Shown here: positions 18,488-26,820 of the stretch, one piece after another | Layout: the number at the start of each line of letters is the position of its first letter | Position numbering within the stretch: the first letter of the stretch is position 1 | Assembly (NCBI GenBank): GCA_938012815.1 | Contig: CALLVV010000031.1 | Location: 33,056-97,055 of the forward strand | DNA length: 64,000 nt | Direction: 5' to 3' | DNA from: an uncultured Propionibacteriaceae bacterium | Lineage (GTDB): Bacteria > Actinomycetota > Actinomycetes > Propionibacteriales > Propionibacteriaceae | Translations under genes and position numbers: made by a program | Notes under the pieces: generated by a model | Told to the model about the DNA's origin: nothing | Seen by the model: the letters and a program-made list of their open reading frames with translations, nothing else | Database searches by the model: none

Positions 18488-18970
18488 ATGAAACTCGCCG
18501 CCCGCATCGCCGTTCCGCTCGTTGCGGTCGCCGCCCTCACCGGCTGCGCGCCCGGCCCGTCGACCGCGGCGATCGTGGGCGACAGGACCATTTCGGAGGC
18601 TGAGCTCACCGAGACCGTGGACTCGTGCCGGAAGATCAACCCCAAGATCAAGCGGTTGGACGTGTTGTTCCCCCTGATGCTCGGAGAACTCTCGGATGAG
18701 ATATCCCCGAAGCTCGGGCGGTCCACCGACGATGCGAGGCTCCGTGCCGCCATGGAGGCCGACCCGGAGGCCTCCCGGACCATCGGGACCCCCTGCCAGA
18801 AGGTCGTCGAGGGTGACCTGAAGATGAGATACCTGCAGGGCTCCGCTGGTGTGGAAGCCGTTGTGCAGGAGCTGCCGCGCGTACAGATCAATCCGCGCTA
18901 CGGAACCTGGGATCCGCAGGGAAGGCTCGATCCCCGCGGCGGCTCCATCTCTGCTGAGGTGAAGAGCTGA
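18488..18970 (+). CDS. SurA-N-like lipoprotein
   Basis: A 160-residue exported protein. It has a signal peptide with lipobox LTGC (cysteine near residue 20), followed by TAAIVGDRTISEAELTETV. That block resembles the N-terminal chaperone segment of SurA/PrsA-type foldases, but no parvulin domain is present. Homologues of this size usually lie between mfd and mazG in actinobacteria. It may help fold secreted proteins, which is inference. An AGGAGG ribosome binding site precedes the ATG, and the stop overlaps the mazG start (TGATG). Confidence 0.8.
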   Translation: MKLAARIAVPLVAVAALTGCAPGPSTAAIVGDRTISEAELTETVDSCRKINPKIKRLDVLFPLMLGELSDEISPKLGRSTDDARLRAAMEADPEASRTIGTPCQKVVEGDLKMRYLQGSAGVEAVVQELPRVQINPRYGTWDPQGRLDPRGGSISAEVKS

Positions 18971-19602
18971 TGTCGGAGGTCGGCGAGCAGCTGATCCGTC
19001 TCAACGAGGTGATGGCGCGGCTGCGCGTCGAATGCCCGTGGGACAGAGAACAGACGCACTCCTCGTTGCTGACCCACTTGGTCGAAGAGACCTGCGAGGT
19101 GGTCGATGCGGTGGAGAGCGGCACCGACGACGATCTGCGCGAGGAACTCGGCGACCTGCTGCTCCAGGTGTACTTCCACGCCCGGATCGCGGAGGACGAG
19201 GGGCGGTTCACCATCGACGACGTCGCCCGAGGCATCGCGGACAAACTGATCCACCGCCACCCCCACGTCTTCGGTGACGGCGAGATCCCCGAGGACCTGC
19301 GCGGGGTCTGGGAGCGCCGCAAACGTCAGGAGAAGGGACGAACCTCGTCGCTGGACGGAATCGCCCGGTCCATGAGTTCCCTGGCACGCACCCAGAAGGT
19401 GATCGCGCGTGCCCGGACGCACGAGGTGCCGGTCGAGCTCCCCGGCGAACCCGTGACCGCCGAGGACGTGGGGGAACGGATCCAGATCCTCGTCGCCCGC
19501 GCCCAGGCGAGCGGGGTCGATGCCGACGCGGCCGTCAGGGAGGCCCTACGAAGTCTGGAGGAGCGCATCCGTCAGGCCGAGGGGGTCGCAGGGACGGTGT
19601 GA
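18970..19602 (+). CDS. mazG: Nucleoside triphosphate pyrophosphohydrolase MazG
   Basis: Hydrolyses (d)NTPs to monophosphates and pyrophosphate, a housecleaning role linked to stress. The 210-residue protein has one clear MazG domain: CPWDREQTHSSLLTHLVEE, EVVDAVESG and EELGDLLLQVYFHARIAEDE (the EExxE...ExxD metal-binding pattern). RHPHVFGD follows. The C-terminal half is degenerate relative to the two-domain E. coli enzyme, as in other actinobacteria. It overlaps the preceding lipoprotein gene. Confidence 0.93.
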   Translation: MSEVGEQLIRLNEVMARLRVECPWDREQTHSSLLTHLVEETCEVVDAVESGTDDDLREELGDLLLQVYFHARIAEDEGRFTIDDVARGIADKLIHRHPHVFGDGEIPEDLRGVWERRKRQEKGRTSSLDGIARSMSSLARTQKVIARARTHEVPVELPGEPVTAEDVGERIQILVARAQASGVDADAAVREALRSLEERIRQAEGVAGTV

Positions 19603-19609
19603 CCCCGGG

Positions 19610-19647
19610 TTGTACTTCCGGCACAAGCTGTGTACTGTGTTACACAG
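19610..19647 (+). promoter_or_regulatory. Candidate promoter/operator upstream of the Y-RNA-like genes
   Basis: TTGTAC (19610-19615) and TACTGT (19633-19638) stand 17 bp apart, a weak but correctly spaced -35/-10 pair. The second hexamer is inside an exact inverted repeat, CTGTGTA-6 nt-TACACAG (19628-19647), which could bind a repressor. It lies about 50 bp before the first tRNA-like RNA. Confidence 0.35.
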
Positions 19648-19693
19648 TTGATGATCCGCGGGGTCGCGGGAACAAAACTTCACAGCGCGAGGA

Positions 19694-19837
19694 CCGCCCG
19701 GGCCGAACGTGCTCGGTTATCAAATGGCAAAGCAGGTCTTTCCCCTGCTGAGGTTCAAGTCCTCACGGCCGCCGTCAGGTGGTTCGCGTTCGGTTCCCCG
19801 AACGCATGATCCGGGCATTACCCCCACGCCCGGGCGG
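19694..19837 (+). ncRNA. Putative YrlA-like Y RNA, copy 1
   Basis: A 144-nt segment closed by a perfect 10-bp stem (CCGCCCGGGC at 19694-19703 with GCCCGGGCGG at 19828-19837). Inside are a perfect tRNA T-arm (TGAGG TTCAAGT CCTCA, 19749-19765), a short self-closed hairpin where an acceptor would be (about 19765-19775), and then a D-arm-like hairpin (GTTCG...CGAAC, about 19782-19803). T-arm before D-arm is the reverse of a tRNA and matches the tRNA-mimic module known from bacterial YrlA RNAs. An extra hairpin AGCAGG...CCTGCT precedes the T-arm. A Ro60 gene follows downstream. Ends are approximate. Confidence 0.5.
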
Positions 19838-19860
19838 GCCTCGCGCACCTGAATCCCGGA

Positions 19861-19983
19861 CCGGGGGGCATCAGGTATCAGGGATCAGGAGGTTGCGGGG
19901 TCGAGTTCCGTCACCCTTGGCGGGTGTGGCTCAATCAGCCAGAGCACCTGACGCTTCCGGTGCTCACCATCATGCCCACCCGG
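19861..19983 (+). ncRNA. Putative YrlA-like Y RNA, copy 2
   Basis: About 123 nt. The two ends pair: 19861-19871 (CCGGGGGGCAT) with 19972-19983, giving 11 bp with one bulged A at 19978, like a Ro-binding stem. Inside, TCAGG (19885-19889) pairs with CCTGA (19947-19951). Between them lie a T-arm-like hairpin (GCGGG GTCGAGT TCCGT), a closed acceptor-like stem CACCC...GGGTG, and a D-arm (GCTC...GAGC). This is a circularly permuted tRNA fold with a sealed acceptor end, as described for YrlA RNAs. Three tandem ATCAGG(N) heptamers stand at 19870-19890. The Ro60 start is 50 bp downstream. Confidence 0.6.
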
Positions 19984-20032
19984 GCTTTCCGACCCATGGG
20001 TGCGAACACGAACAGTGAAGGGAGGCAACACC

Positions 20033-21604
20033 ATGGACGTATTGCGCGAGATGAACCTGCGGAGCACGCCGCAGAGCGAACCCGCAGACGAACGGCAGGT
20101 CCGGAACTCGGCGGGTGGCCATACCTTCCAGCTGGACGACGTGGCGCGTCTGCGTCGTTTCCTGACGCTCGGGGTCGACTCGGGCACCTACTACGCTTCG
20201 GCCAGGGAACTCGCCATCGACAACGTCGAGGTTCTCAAACGCATGGCCGCCTCCGACCCGGAGACCCTCGTCGCAACCATCGTCGACGTCTCCACCCGGG
20301 GAGCTGCGCCCAGGCAGAACCCGGTGCTGTTCGCGCTGGCCTACGCGGCATCCGTGCCCGCGGCCGCGCCGCTGGCGCTGGCCGCGCTGCCCAGGGTGGC
20401 GCGCACGGGGATGCACCTGTTCATCTTCGCCGGTTACGTGCAGCAGTTCCGCGGCTGGGGCCGCGGGCTTCGCCGGGCGGTCGGGAACTGGTACACGGGC
20501 AGGCGGGCCGACGACCTGGCCCACCAGGCGGTCAAGTACCGCCAGCGCAAAGGCTGGACGCACCGCGACCTGCTGCGCCTGTCGCACCCGGCCACCTCCG
20601 TTCCCGAGCTGCGTACCCTGTTCGACTGGATCGTCCGCGGCTCGATCGGCGAGGACACCCCCGAGCTGGTGCGCGCCTTCCTGGCCGCGCAGGAGGCGAC
20701 GACCGTCGCAGCCTGGACCGACCTGGTGCGCGAGCACCGGCTGGCCTGGGAGATGCTGCCGGATGCCGCGCTGCGTGAGCCGGAGGTCTGGGAGGCGCTG
20801 CTCGACGCAGGGATTCCGCAGACCGCTCTGATGCGTCAGCTCCCGCGACTCACGAGGCTGGGGCTCCTGGACGACCTGAGTGCCCGCACCGAACAGGTGT
20901 GCGCCCAGCTCGCCGATCCCGACCGGCTCCGCAGGGCGCGCGTCCACCCGGTGAACGTGCTGGTCGCGGGCCGCACCTACGCCTCCGGGCGTTCAATGCG
21001 GGGCAGCTCCACATGGCAGCCGAGCGCCAGGGTGATCGACGCCCTCGACGCGGCTTTCTACGCGGCCTTCGGTGCGGTGACGCCCTCCGGGAAGCGCACG
21101 ATGCTCGCTCTGGACGTCTCCGGGTCGATGTTGTGCAGCCACATCGCGGGCCTGCCGATCACCGCATGCGAGGCCTCCGCCGCCTTGGCGCTGGTGCAGC
21201 TTGCCACCGAACCCGTCTCGGCGGTCGTCGGCTTCGCCAGAGGACTGGTGCCCCTCGACCTGTCGCCGAGGCAGCGTCTCGATGACGCGCTGCGCAAGAT
21301 CGGGAACCTGCCGTTCGGCGACACCGACTGCGCGCAGCCGATGCTCCACGCGCTGAAGCGCCGGCTGGAGGTGGACACCTTCGTGGTCTACACCGACAAC
21401 GAGACCTGGTGCGGAAGAATCCACCCCCATCAGGCCTTGGCGAGATACCGCAGGGAGAGCGGGATCCCTGCGAAGCTGGTGGTGGTGGGCATGACCTCCA
21501 CCGGGTTCAGCATCGCCGACCCGGCCGATGCTGGAATGCTGGACGTCGCCGGATTCGACCACGCTGTGCCCAACCTGATCTCGGAGTTCTCGCGTGGCTT
21601 CTAG
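20033..21604 (+). CDS. rsr: Ro60 orthologue Rsr (TROVE + von Willebrand A domains)
   Basis: A ring-shaped RNA-binding protein that holds Y RNAs and, in Deinococcus and Salmonella, couples them to exoribonuclease PNPase for structured-RNA decay. The 523-residue protein has the TROVE HEAT-like repeats (about residues 20-330: TFQLDDVARLRRFLTLG, GTYYASARELA, GWTHRDLLRLSHP) and a C-terminal vWA domain. The MIDAS motif is LALDVSGSM, with a later aspartate in VYTDNETWCG. I chose the ATG at 20033 because GAAGGGAGG lies 7 nt upstream; the GTG-like extension to 20000 has none. Two Y-RNA-like genes precede it. Confidence 0.93.
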   Translation: MDVLREMNLRSTPQSEPADERQVRNSAGGHTFQLDDVARLRRFLTLGVDSGTYYASARELAIDNVEVLKRMAASDPETLVATIVDVSTRGAAPRQNPVLFALAYAASVPAAAPLALAALPRVARTGMHLFIFAGYVQQFRGWGRGLRRAVGNWYTGRRADDLAHQAVKYRQRKGWTHRDLLRLSHPATSVPELRTLFDWIVRGSIGEDTPELVRAFLAAQEATTVAAWTDLVREHRLAWEMLPDAALREPEVWEALLDAGIPQTALMRQLPRLTRLGLLDDLSARTEQVCAQLADPDRLRRARVHPVNVLVAGRTYASGRSMRGSSTWQPSARVIDALDAAFYAAFGAVTPSGKRTMLALDVSGSMLCSHIAGLPITACEASAALALVQLATEPVSAVVGFARGLVPLDLSPRQRLDDALRKIGNLPFGDTDCAQPMLHALKRRLEVDTFVVYTDNETWCGRIHPHQALARYRRESGIPAKLVVVGMTSTGFSIADPADAGMLDVAGFDHAVPNLISEFSRGF

Positions 21605-21887
21605 GAACACAACACCGGATGGCGGCACCGTCGCGCTGAAGGGCGCGGTCGGGGCCGCCACCCGGCGTTCGGGGGGAGTCTCGGATCTCAGGGCTGCGAG
21701 GGCCCGGGAGCTTCACGAGCAGGTGGCGGAGGCGGAACGCCGCGCCGCCCGGCTGAGGGCCGAACGGGACCGGCTGATCCGGCAGCTGCGCGACGAGGAT
21801 TCCGAACGCTGGTCCTACGGTGCCCTGGCGAAGGTGATCGGGTGCAGTCGCGAACTCGTGGCCCAGGTGTCCAAGCGTCGCGGCTGA
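21594..21887 (+). CDS. Small coiled-coil/helix-turn-helix protein cotranscribed with rsr
   Basis: A 97-residue basic protein starting at a GTG inside the last codons of rsr (11-nt overlap), so it is translated from the same message. Residues about 30-65 form a strongly charged heptad-like helix (LHEQVAEAERRAARLRAERD), probably a coiled coil. Residues about 72-97 (YGALAKVIGCSRELVAQVSK) look like a helix-turn-helix. It could be a nucleic-acid-binding partner of Ro60 or a regulator. No family is recognised, and function is not assigned. Confidence 0.6.
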   Translation: MASRNTTPDGGTVALKGAVGAATRRSGGVSDLRAARARELHEQVAEAERRAARLRAERDRLIRQLRDEDSERWSYGALAKVIGCSRELVAQVSKRRG

Positions 21888-21954
21888 GAGATCAGGCGAT
21901 CGGTTGGCCCGGCCGAGGAGGTCGGATCGCGCCTTCAACCGGGTGTCCGCGTCA

Positions 21955-22842
21955 TCAGAGCCGGGTGACCGAGTGGGAGAAGCGGCACCAGAGCCGCACT
22001 TCCAGCTTCTTGCCCCCGCGAGTGTGTGTCTCGAATTGCCCCCATTGACCGTAGGCGAGTACCTCGGCTCCCGCCTCGAAGTCCAGGATGGATTTGTTGC
22101 AACTGCGCAGCGCTGCTGTTACCGCTGTCCCTGTGCCTCCGGTGTGCAGGGGCAGAAACCAGCTCTTTCCGTTGTTTGACGGACGCGGTCCGTGAATCAC
22201 GCGTCCGTGCGCGGCCACTGGGTGCCGTGATTTCTCGTCGTGGGCGATGAGCAGAAGAGGCCCCAAGGGTTGCTCGAGATCGAAACAGAACCTGACCCAG
22301 GGTATTGATTCTCCCTGCCAGCGTGCTGTGAAGAACTTCAGTGCCATTGGGTCATTGTCGAACTCGCGGAGCAGGCGAACGATATCCCGGGCGACTTGAA
22401 TTGTTTTCGGAAGTGGCTTCCAGTTGCGTGGTGCTTTGAAAGACAATCTTTGTGTCGTCTTCATTTTCGCTGAGGAATCTCTGGGGCTCGGTGCTCCCCG
22501 GTTCCTTTCGTTCAGCAGTAGTGTGTAATTGGAGCCTGCTTTCTCGATGGCATGGGCGTTGATCCGGTGAAGTTCGTCGGCGCGTCGGTCGAATGCGAAC
22601 CGGCAGCCCTCGCGATGATCGCCGGTCGTGCGATTGATCAACGCGTAATGAGCTTTCACCTCGGAAATTCCGCGTCCTCGGCGGCGTGTGCATCCAGAGA
22701 CGGCTTTCACGGGCGTGCCGCACGCTTCGCAGCTCAGGGGCTTCGTGAAAGGCCAGGGAATCTCGTCCAACGCGTCCAGACCGAATGACTTCCCATACCT
22801 GTCCTTCACTCGTGGCACGCTCACCCCATGTGAGTTCTTCAC
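21955..22842 (-). CDS. Hypothetical protein with N-terminal Cys/His metal-site-like motif
   Basis: A 295-residue soluble protein of unknown family. The first third has a possible zinc site: CEACGTPVKAVSGC (two CxxC-like pairs) followed by H and DHREGC, resembling the N-terminal fold of some nuclease-associated modules. The C-terminal part (about residues 130-295) has mixed strands without known catalytic residues. The GTG start at 22842 has GGAGG 8 nt upstream. The base composition is AT-richer than the flanking rsr and eno genes, suggesting transfer. Palindromes upstream (22868-22879, 22919-22939) may control it. A nucleic-acid role is only a guess. Confidence 0.6.
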   Translation of the reverse strand: MKNSHGVSVPRVKDRYGKSFGLDALDEIPWPFTKPLSCEACGTPVKAVSGCTRRRGRGISEVKAHYALINRTTGDHREGCRFAFDRRADELHRINAHAIEKAGSNYTLLLNERNRGAPSPRDSSAKMKTTQRLSFKAPRNWKPLPKTIQVARDIVRLLREFDNDPMALKFFTARWQGESIPWVRFCFDLEQPLGPLLLIAHDEKSRHPVAAHGRVIHGPRPSNNGKSWFLPLHTGGTGTAVTAALRSCNKSILDFEAGAEVLAYGQWGQFETHTRGGKKLEVRLWCRFSHSVTRL

Positions 22843-22867
22843 ATCTGACCTCCTCGGGATCCAGTCG

Positions 22868-22879
22868 TTGACATGTCAA
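22868..22879. promoter_or_regulatory. Perfect palindrome TTGACATGTCAA
   Basis: A 12-bp perfect palindrome lies 26 bp upstream of the unknown gene's GTG start. It also reads as a consensus -35 box on either strand. It could be an operator or part of a promoter. The 22843-23277 gap otherwise holds only the inverted repeat at 22919-22939 and presumably the eno promoter. Confidence 0.35.
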
Positions 22880-22918
22880 TGTGTCATGGCGTGTGATTGT
22901 GAACCGATGTGGAATGCG

Positions 22919-22939
22919 GATAGTGATGAAAACACTATC
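22919..22939. repeat. Inverted repeat GATAGTG-7 nt-CACTATC
   Basis: A perfect 7-bp inverted repeat with a 7-nt loop in an AT-rich patch. No T-run follows. It could be a regulator site for the divergent unknown gene. Confidence 0.35.
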
Positions 22940-23202
22940 GTGTTGGGGCACTTCCCCGATCTGCCCCTGTGTCCGGGAAGGCCGGTGTTGAAGGATCGTG
23001 AAAATACGGGAACCTCACGAAACAGGCAGAGGGGAAACACCGGGTCATGTGGTCAGGGTTCTCCCGACGGGCTGATCGGCTCGGTGGCTGCGCAGCGGGA
23101 ACGTCGAAGCGCCCCGGCTCTGCCCTGAGCCTCGCCAGCGGACGCGGTCCCGGTATACGAACCCACCGGTACACAACGCGCGGATGGTGATTTGGGGGGT
23201 GA

Positions 23203-24555
<1,353 letters not shown>

Positions 24556-24585
24556 TGCGCACCGCGAATCGGTCAGACTGGTCGT

Positions 24586-25158
24586 ATGCCCAGTAATCCC
24601 AGGAACAAGCCCGCGGGTAGTGGTCCGGGACGTGGTTCACCACGGTCCCGGACCGCTGCCCGTCCGGGAGAGCGAGTCTCCAGCGGACGGTCCCGAACCC
24701 GTCCTCTTGACGCGGAGGCCGTGGCCCAGGCCGCCGAGGAAAGGCCGCGCGTTTCCTCCTCCGAACGTGCGCTTGGGATGACCTGGCGGCTGTTGATCCT
24801 GGGCGTGGTGATGGCCGCCCTGGCCGTCACGCTCGCCCAGAGCCTGCGTGTCTACTTCGCCCAGGCGAAGGAGAAGGCGCAGCTGCAACAGCAGATCGAC
24901 CAGACCAAGCAGGAGATCGCCACCCTCGACGACCAGCTGGCCCGTTGGAAGGATCCCGCCTTCGTGAAGGCGGAGGCCAGGATGCGGCTCGGCTGGGTGG
25001 TTCCGGGGGAGACCGGGTACCGGGTGATCGGGGCCGACGGCAAACCCATCGGTGGTGACTCCACGGTCCTGTCCCCCAGCAAACCCAGTACCGGCATGTG
25101 GTGGCAGCAGATGTGGGGATCGGTGGGAGTGGCCGATGCGCCCGCAGAGGAGAAGTGA
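24586..25158 (+). CDS. ftsB: Septum formation initiator family protein (FtsB/DivIC-like)
   Basis: A 190-residue single-pass membrane protein of the divisome. A long, basic, disordered N-terminus (about 65 residues rich in R, S, G and P) precedes one membrane helix (about 66-86). A coiled coil follows (about 90-118, KEKAQLQQQIDQTKQEIATL), then the family ending with WKDPAFVKAEARMRLGWVVPGE. It presumably bridges FtsL/FtsQ-like partners to septal peptidoglycan synthesis. Downstream DUF501 and ppx genes are closely spaced, suggesting one operon. Confidence 0.88.
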   Translation: MPSNPRNKPAGSGPGRGSPRSRTAARPGERVSSGRSRTRPLDAEAVAQAAEERPRVSSSERALGMTWRLLILGVVMAALAVTLAQSLRVYFAQAKEKAQLQQQIDQTKQEIATLDDQLARWKDPAFVKAEARMRLGWVVPGETGYRVIGADGKPIGGDSTVLSPSKPSTGMWWQQMWGSVGVADAPAEEK

Positions 25159-25164
25159 GAGTTC

Positions 25165-25695
25165 TTGAACACCGACACCGGGCGTGCCCCGGACCCGGCG
25201 GGGGATGCCCCGACCGCTGTTGATCTCGGGGTGATAGAGGAACAGCTGGGACGCACCCCGCGGGGGGTGGTCGCGGTGGCGTGGCGTTGTCCCTGCGGGC
25301 GTCCCGGGGTCATCACCACTCTTCCCAGACTCGACAACGGTACCCCGTTCCCGACCGTCTACTACCTGACCAATCCGCGATACGTCGCGGCCTGCTCGTC
25401 GCTGGAGGCGTCGGGCCTGATGGCGGAGATGACGCAACGGCTCCAGCAGGATGAGGAACTCGCGGCCCGGTACCGGGCCGCCCACGAGGCCTATCTCACC
25501 GACCGCACCGCCCTCGGAGTCGTACCGGAGATCGAGGGCGTCTCGGCGGGTGGAATGCCTACCCGTGTCAAATGCCTTCACGTTCTCGTGGGGCATGCGC
25601 TGGCTGTGGGGCCCGGGGTGAATCCCCTCGGCGACGAGGCCCTGGCCCTGGTCCGGGAGCGGGTGGGGGAGAACTGCTGCGAGGAGCCGGCATGA
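25165..25695 (+). CDS. DUF501 domain protein
   Basis: A 176-residue protein of the DUF501 family, found between ftsB and ppx in most actinobacteria. Recognisable blocks are LGRTPRGVVAVAWRCPCGRPGVI, FPTVYYLTNPRYVAACSSLE, and GGMPTRVKCLHVLVGHALAVGPGVNPLGDEAL. The conserved cysteines and histidine (CPCG; KCLH..GH) suggest a metal site, but no activity is established. It begins with TTG, 6 nt after the ftsB stop, and its stop overlaps the ppx ATG. Confidence 0.9.
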   Translation: MNTDTGRAPDPAGDAPTAVDLGVIEEQLGRTPRGVVAVAWRCPCGRPGVITTLPRLDNGTPFPTVYYLTNPRYVAACSSLEASGLMAEMTQRLQQDEELAARYRAAHEAYLTDRTALGVVPEIEGVSAGGMPTRVKCLHVLVGHALAVGPGVNPLGDEALALVRERVGENCCEEPA

Positions 25696-26600
25696 GGGTG
25701 GCCGCCATCGATTGCGGCACCAATTCCATCCGGCTGCTCGTGCTGGCGGGCAGCCGCGAGGCCCCCGTGGAGCTGGTGCGCGAGGTGCGCTTGGCGCGAC
25801 TCGGGCAGGGTGTCGACGCCACCGGAGAGTTCCATCCCGATGCACTGGCCCGGACCTTCGCCGTGTGTGAGGAATACGCTCGGATCATCCGTCATCACGG
25901 GGCCGAGAAGGTGCGTTTCGTCGCGACCTCCGCCGCCCGCGATGTGTCGAATCGGCAACTGCTCGTCGACGGGGTGCGCGAACGTCTGGGTGTGGGCGTG
26001 GATGTGATCCCGGGGCAGGAGGAGGCTCGGCTGTCCAGCATCGGTGCGCTCTACGCGCTGGATGTGGCCTCACCGACCCTGGTCGTCGACATCGGCGGCG
26101 GATCCACCGAGCTGGTGCTGGCGGACGGGACGGGGAGGATCTTCCATTCGGTTTCCCTGAACGTCGGCGCGGTGCGGCTCCGGGAACGTTTCCTGCACAC
26201 CGATCCTCCAACTCCGGGGGAGCAGAAAGACGCCAGGGGGTTCGTCGGTGAGCTGCTGGACGGTTCTGGAATCGATTTTGCGGCCGTCGCGGGCGCGGTC
26301 GGGGTAGCGGGCACCGTCACCAGCGTCGGTGCCCGGGTACTCGGATTGGAGAGCTACTCCCGCGAGGCGATACACGGCCTGGTGCTGGGGCGCGGCGACG
26401 TCGACGCGGTGACGGAGCACTGGTTGACCACCCCGGTGGGCCTCATAGAGCAGGAACCCTGCATGCACCCGCTTCGCGCCGGGGTGATCGGGGCGGGTGC
26501 GTTGATCCTCGACGAGACGATTTCCCGGATTCCGGGGGAAATAATTCGTATCAGCGAAACAGACATCCTCGACGCAATAGCCTTGGAGCTGCTGGACTGA
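25692..26600 (+). CDS. ppx: Exopolyphosphatase, Ppx/GppA family
   Basis: Hydrolyses terminal phosphates of polyphosphate and/or pppGpp. The 302-residue protein has the actin-like ATPase fold signature: VAAIDCGTNSIRLLV at the N-terminus, TSAARDVSN, the catalytic-glutamate segment GQEEARLSS, and the phosphate-binding loop VVDIGGGSTELV. The short, single-module length matches actinobacterial Ppx proteins, which often favour short-chain polyphosphate. It overlaps DUF501 (ATGA). The longer frame from 25572 would lie within DUF501 and is rejected. Confidence 0.93.
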   Translation: MRVAAIDCGTNSIRLLVLAGSREAPVELVREVRLARLGQGVDATGEFHPDALARTFAVCEEYARIIRHHGAEKVRFVATSAARDVSNRQLLVDGVRERLGVGVDVIPGQEEARLSSIGALYALDVASPTLVVDIGGGSTELVLADGTGRIFHSVSLNVGAVRLRERFLHTDPPTPGEQKDARGFVGELLDGSGIDFAAVAGAVGVAGTVTSVGARVLGLESYSREAIHGLVLGRGDVDAVTEHWLTTPVGLIEQEPCMHPLRAGVIGAGALILDETISRIPGEIIRISETDILDAIALELLD

Positions 26601-26604
26601 TCCG

Positions 26605-26678
26605 GCCCCCGTAGCCCAACTGGCAGAGGCAGGCGGCTTAAACCCGCCCTAGTGCGGGTTCGAGTCCCGTCGGGGGCG
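26605..26678 (+). tRNA. tRNA with anticodon UAA (Leu by codon), short variable loop
   Basis: A full cloverleaf is visible: acceptor GCCCCCG/CGGGGGC, D-arm GCCC...GGC, and anticodon stem GGCGG/CCGCC. The loop CTTAAAC gives anticodon UAA. The T-arm GCGGG TTCGAGT CCCGT is typical. The variable loop is only 5 nt (CTAGT), whereas bacterial leucine tRNAs are class II with a long variable arm. The discriminator base is G rather than the A needed by leucyl-tRNA synthetase. CCA is not fully encoded (GCC then G). Confidence 0.9.
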
Positions 26679-26820
26679 CCGGCGGCACCCACGACATTTC
26701 CGTTTGCCGGGCAGGTCCGAGTGGCCGGCAAGGTCGCCTCCGCCCTCCGGACACTGTGCATCTGGTGGCCGCGGCTGGGGTATCCACGGAATCGAGGTTT
26801 CAACCGATAGATTTGCTCTC

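Noticed and set aside
19846..19890. Possible tRNA intron or self-splicing element between CCTGA and TCAGG segments
   Set aside because: Too short, and the flanking tRNA parts are explained by the permuted Y RNA fold and the ATCAGG heptamer repeats.
19700..19990. T-arm (GGTTCAAGTCC) and D-arm (TGGCTCAATCAG) looked like ordinary tRNA genes
   Set aside because: No D-arm, anticodon arm and T-arm occur in tRNA order with a matching acceptor stem. The order is T before D and the acceptor-like stem is closed, which fits Y RNAs beside Ro60 better.
24637..25845. 402-codon minus-strand frame across the ftsB, DUF501 and ppx genes
   Set aside because: Three well-supported plus-strand genes cover it with normal overlaps.
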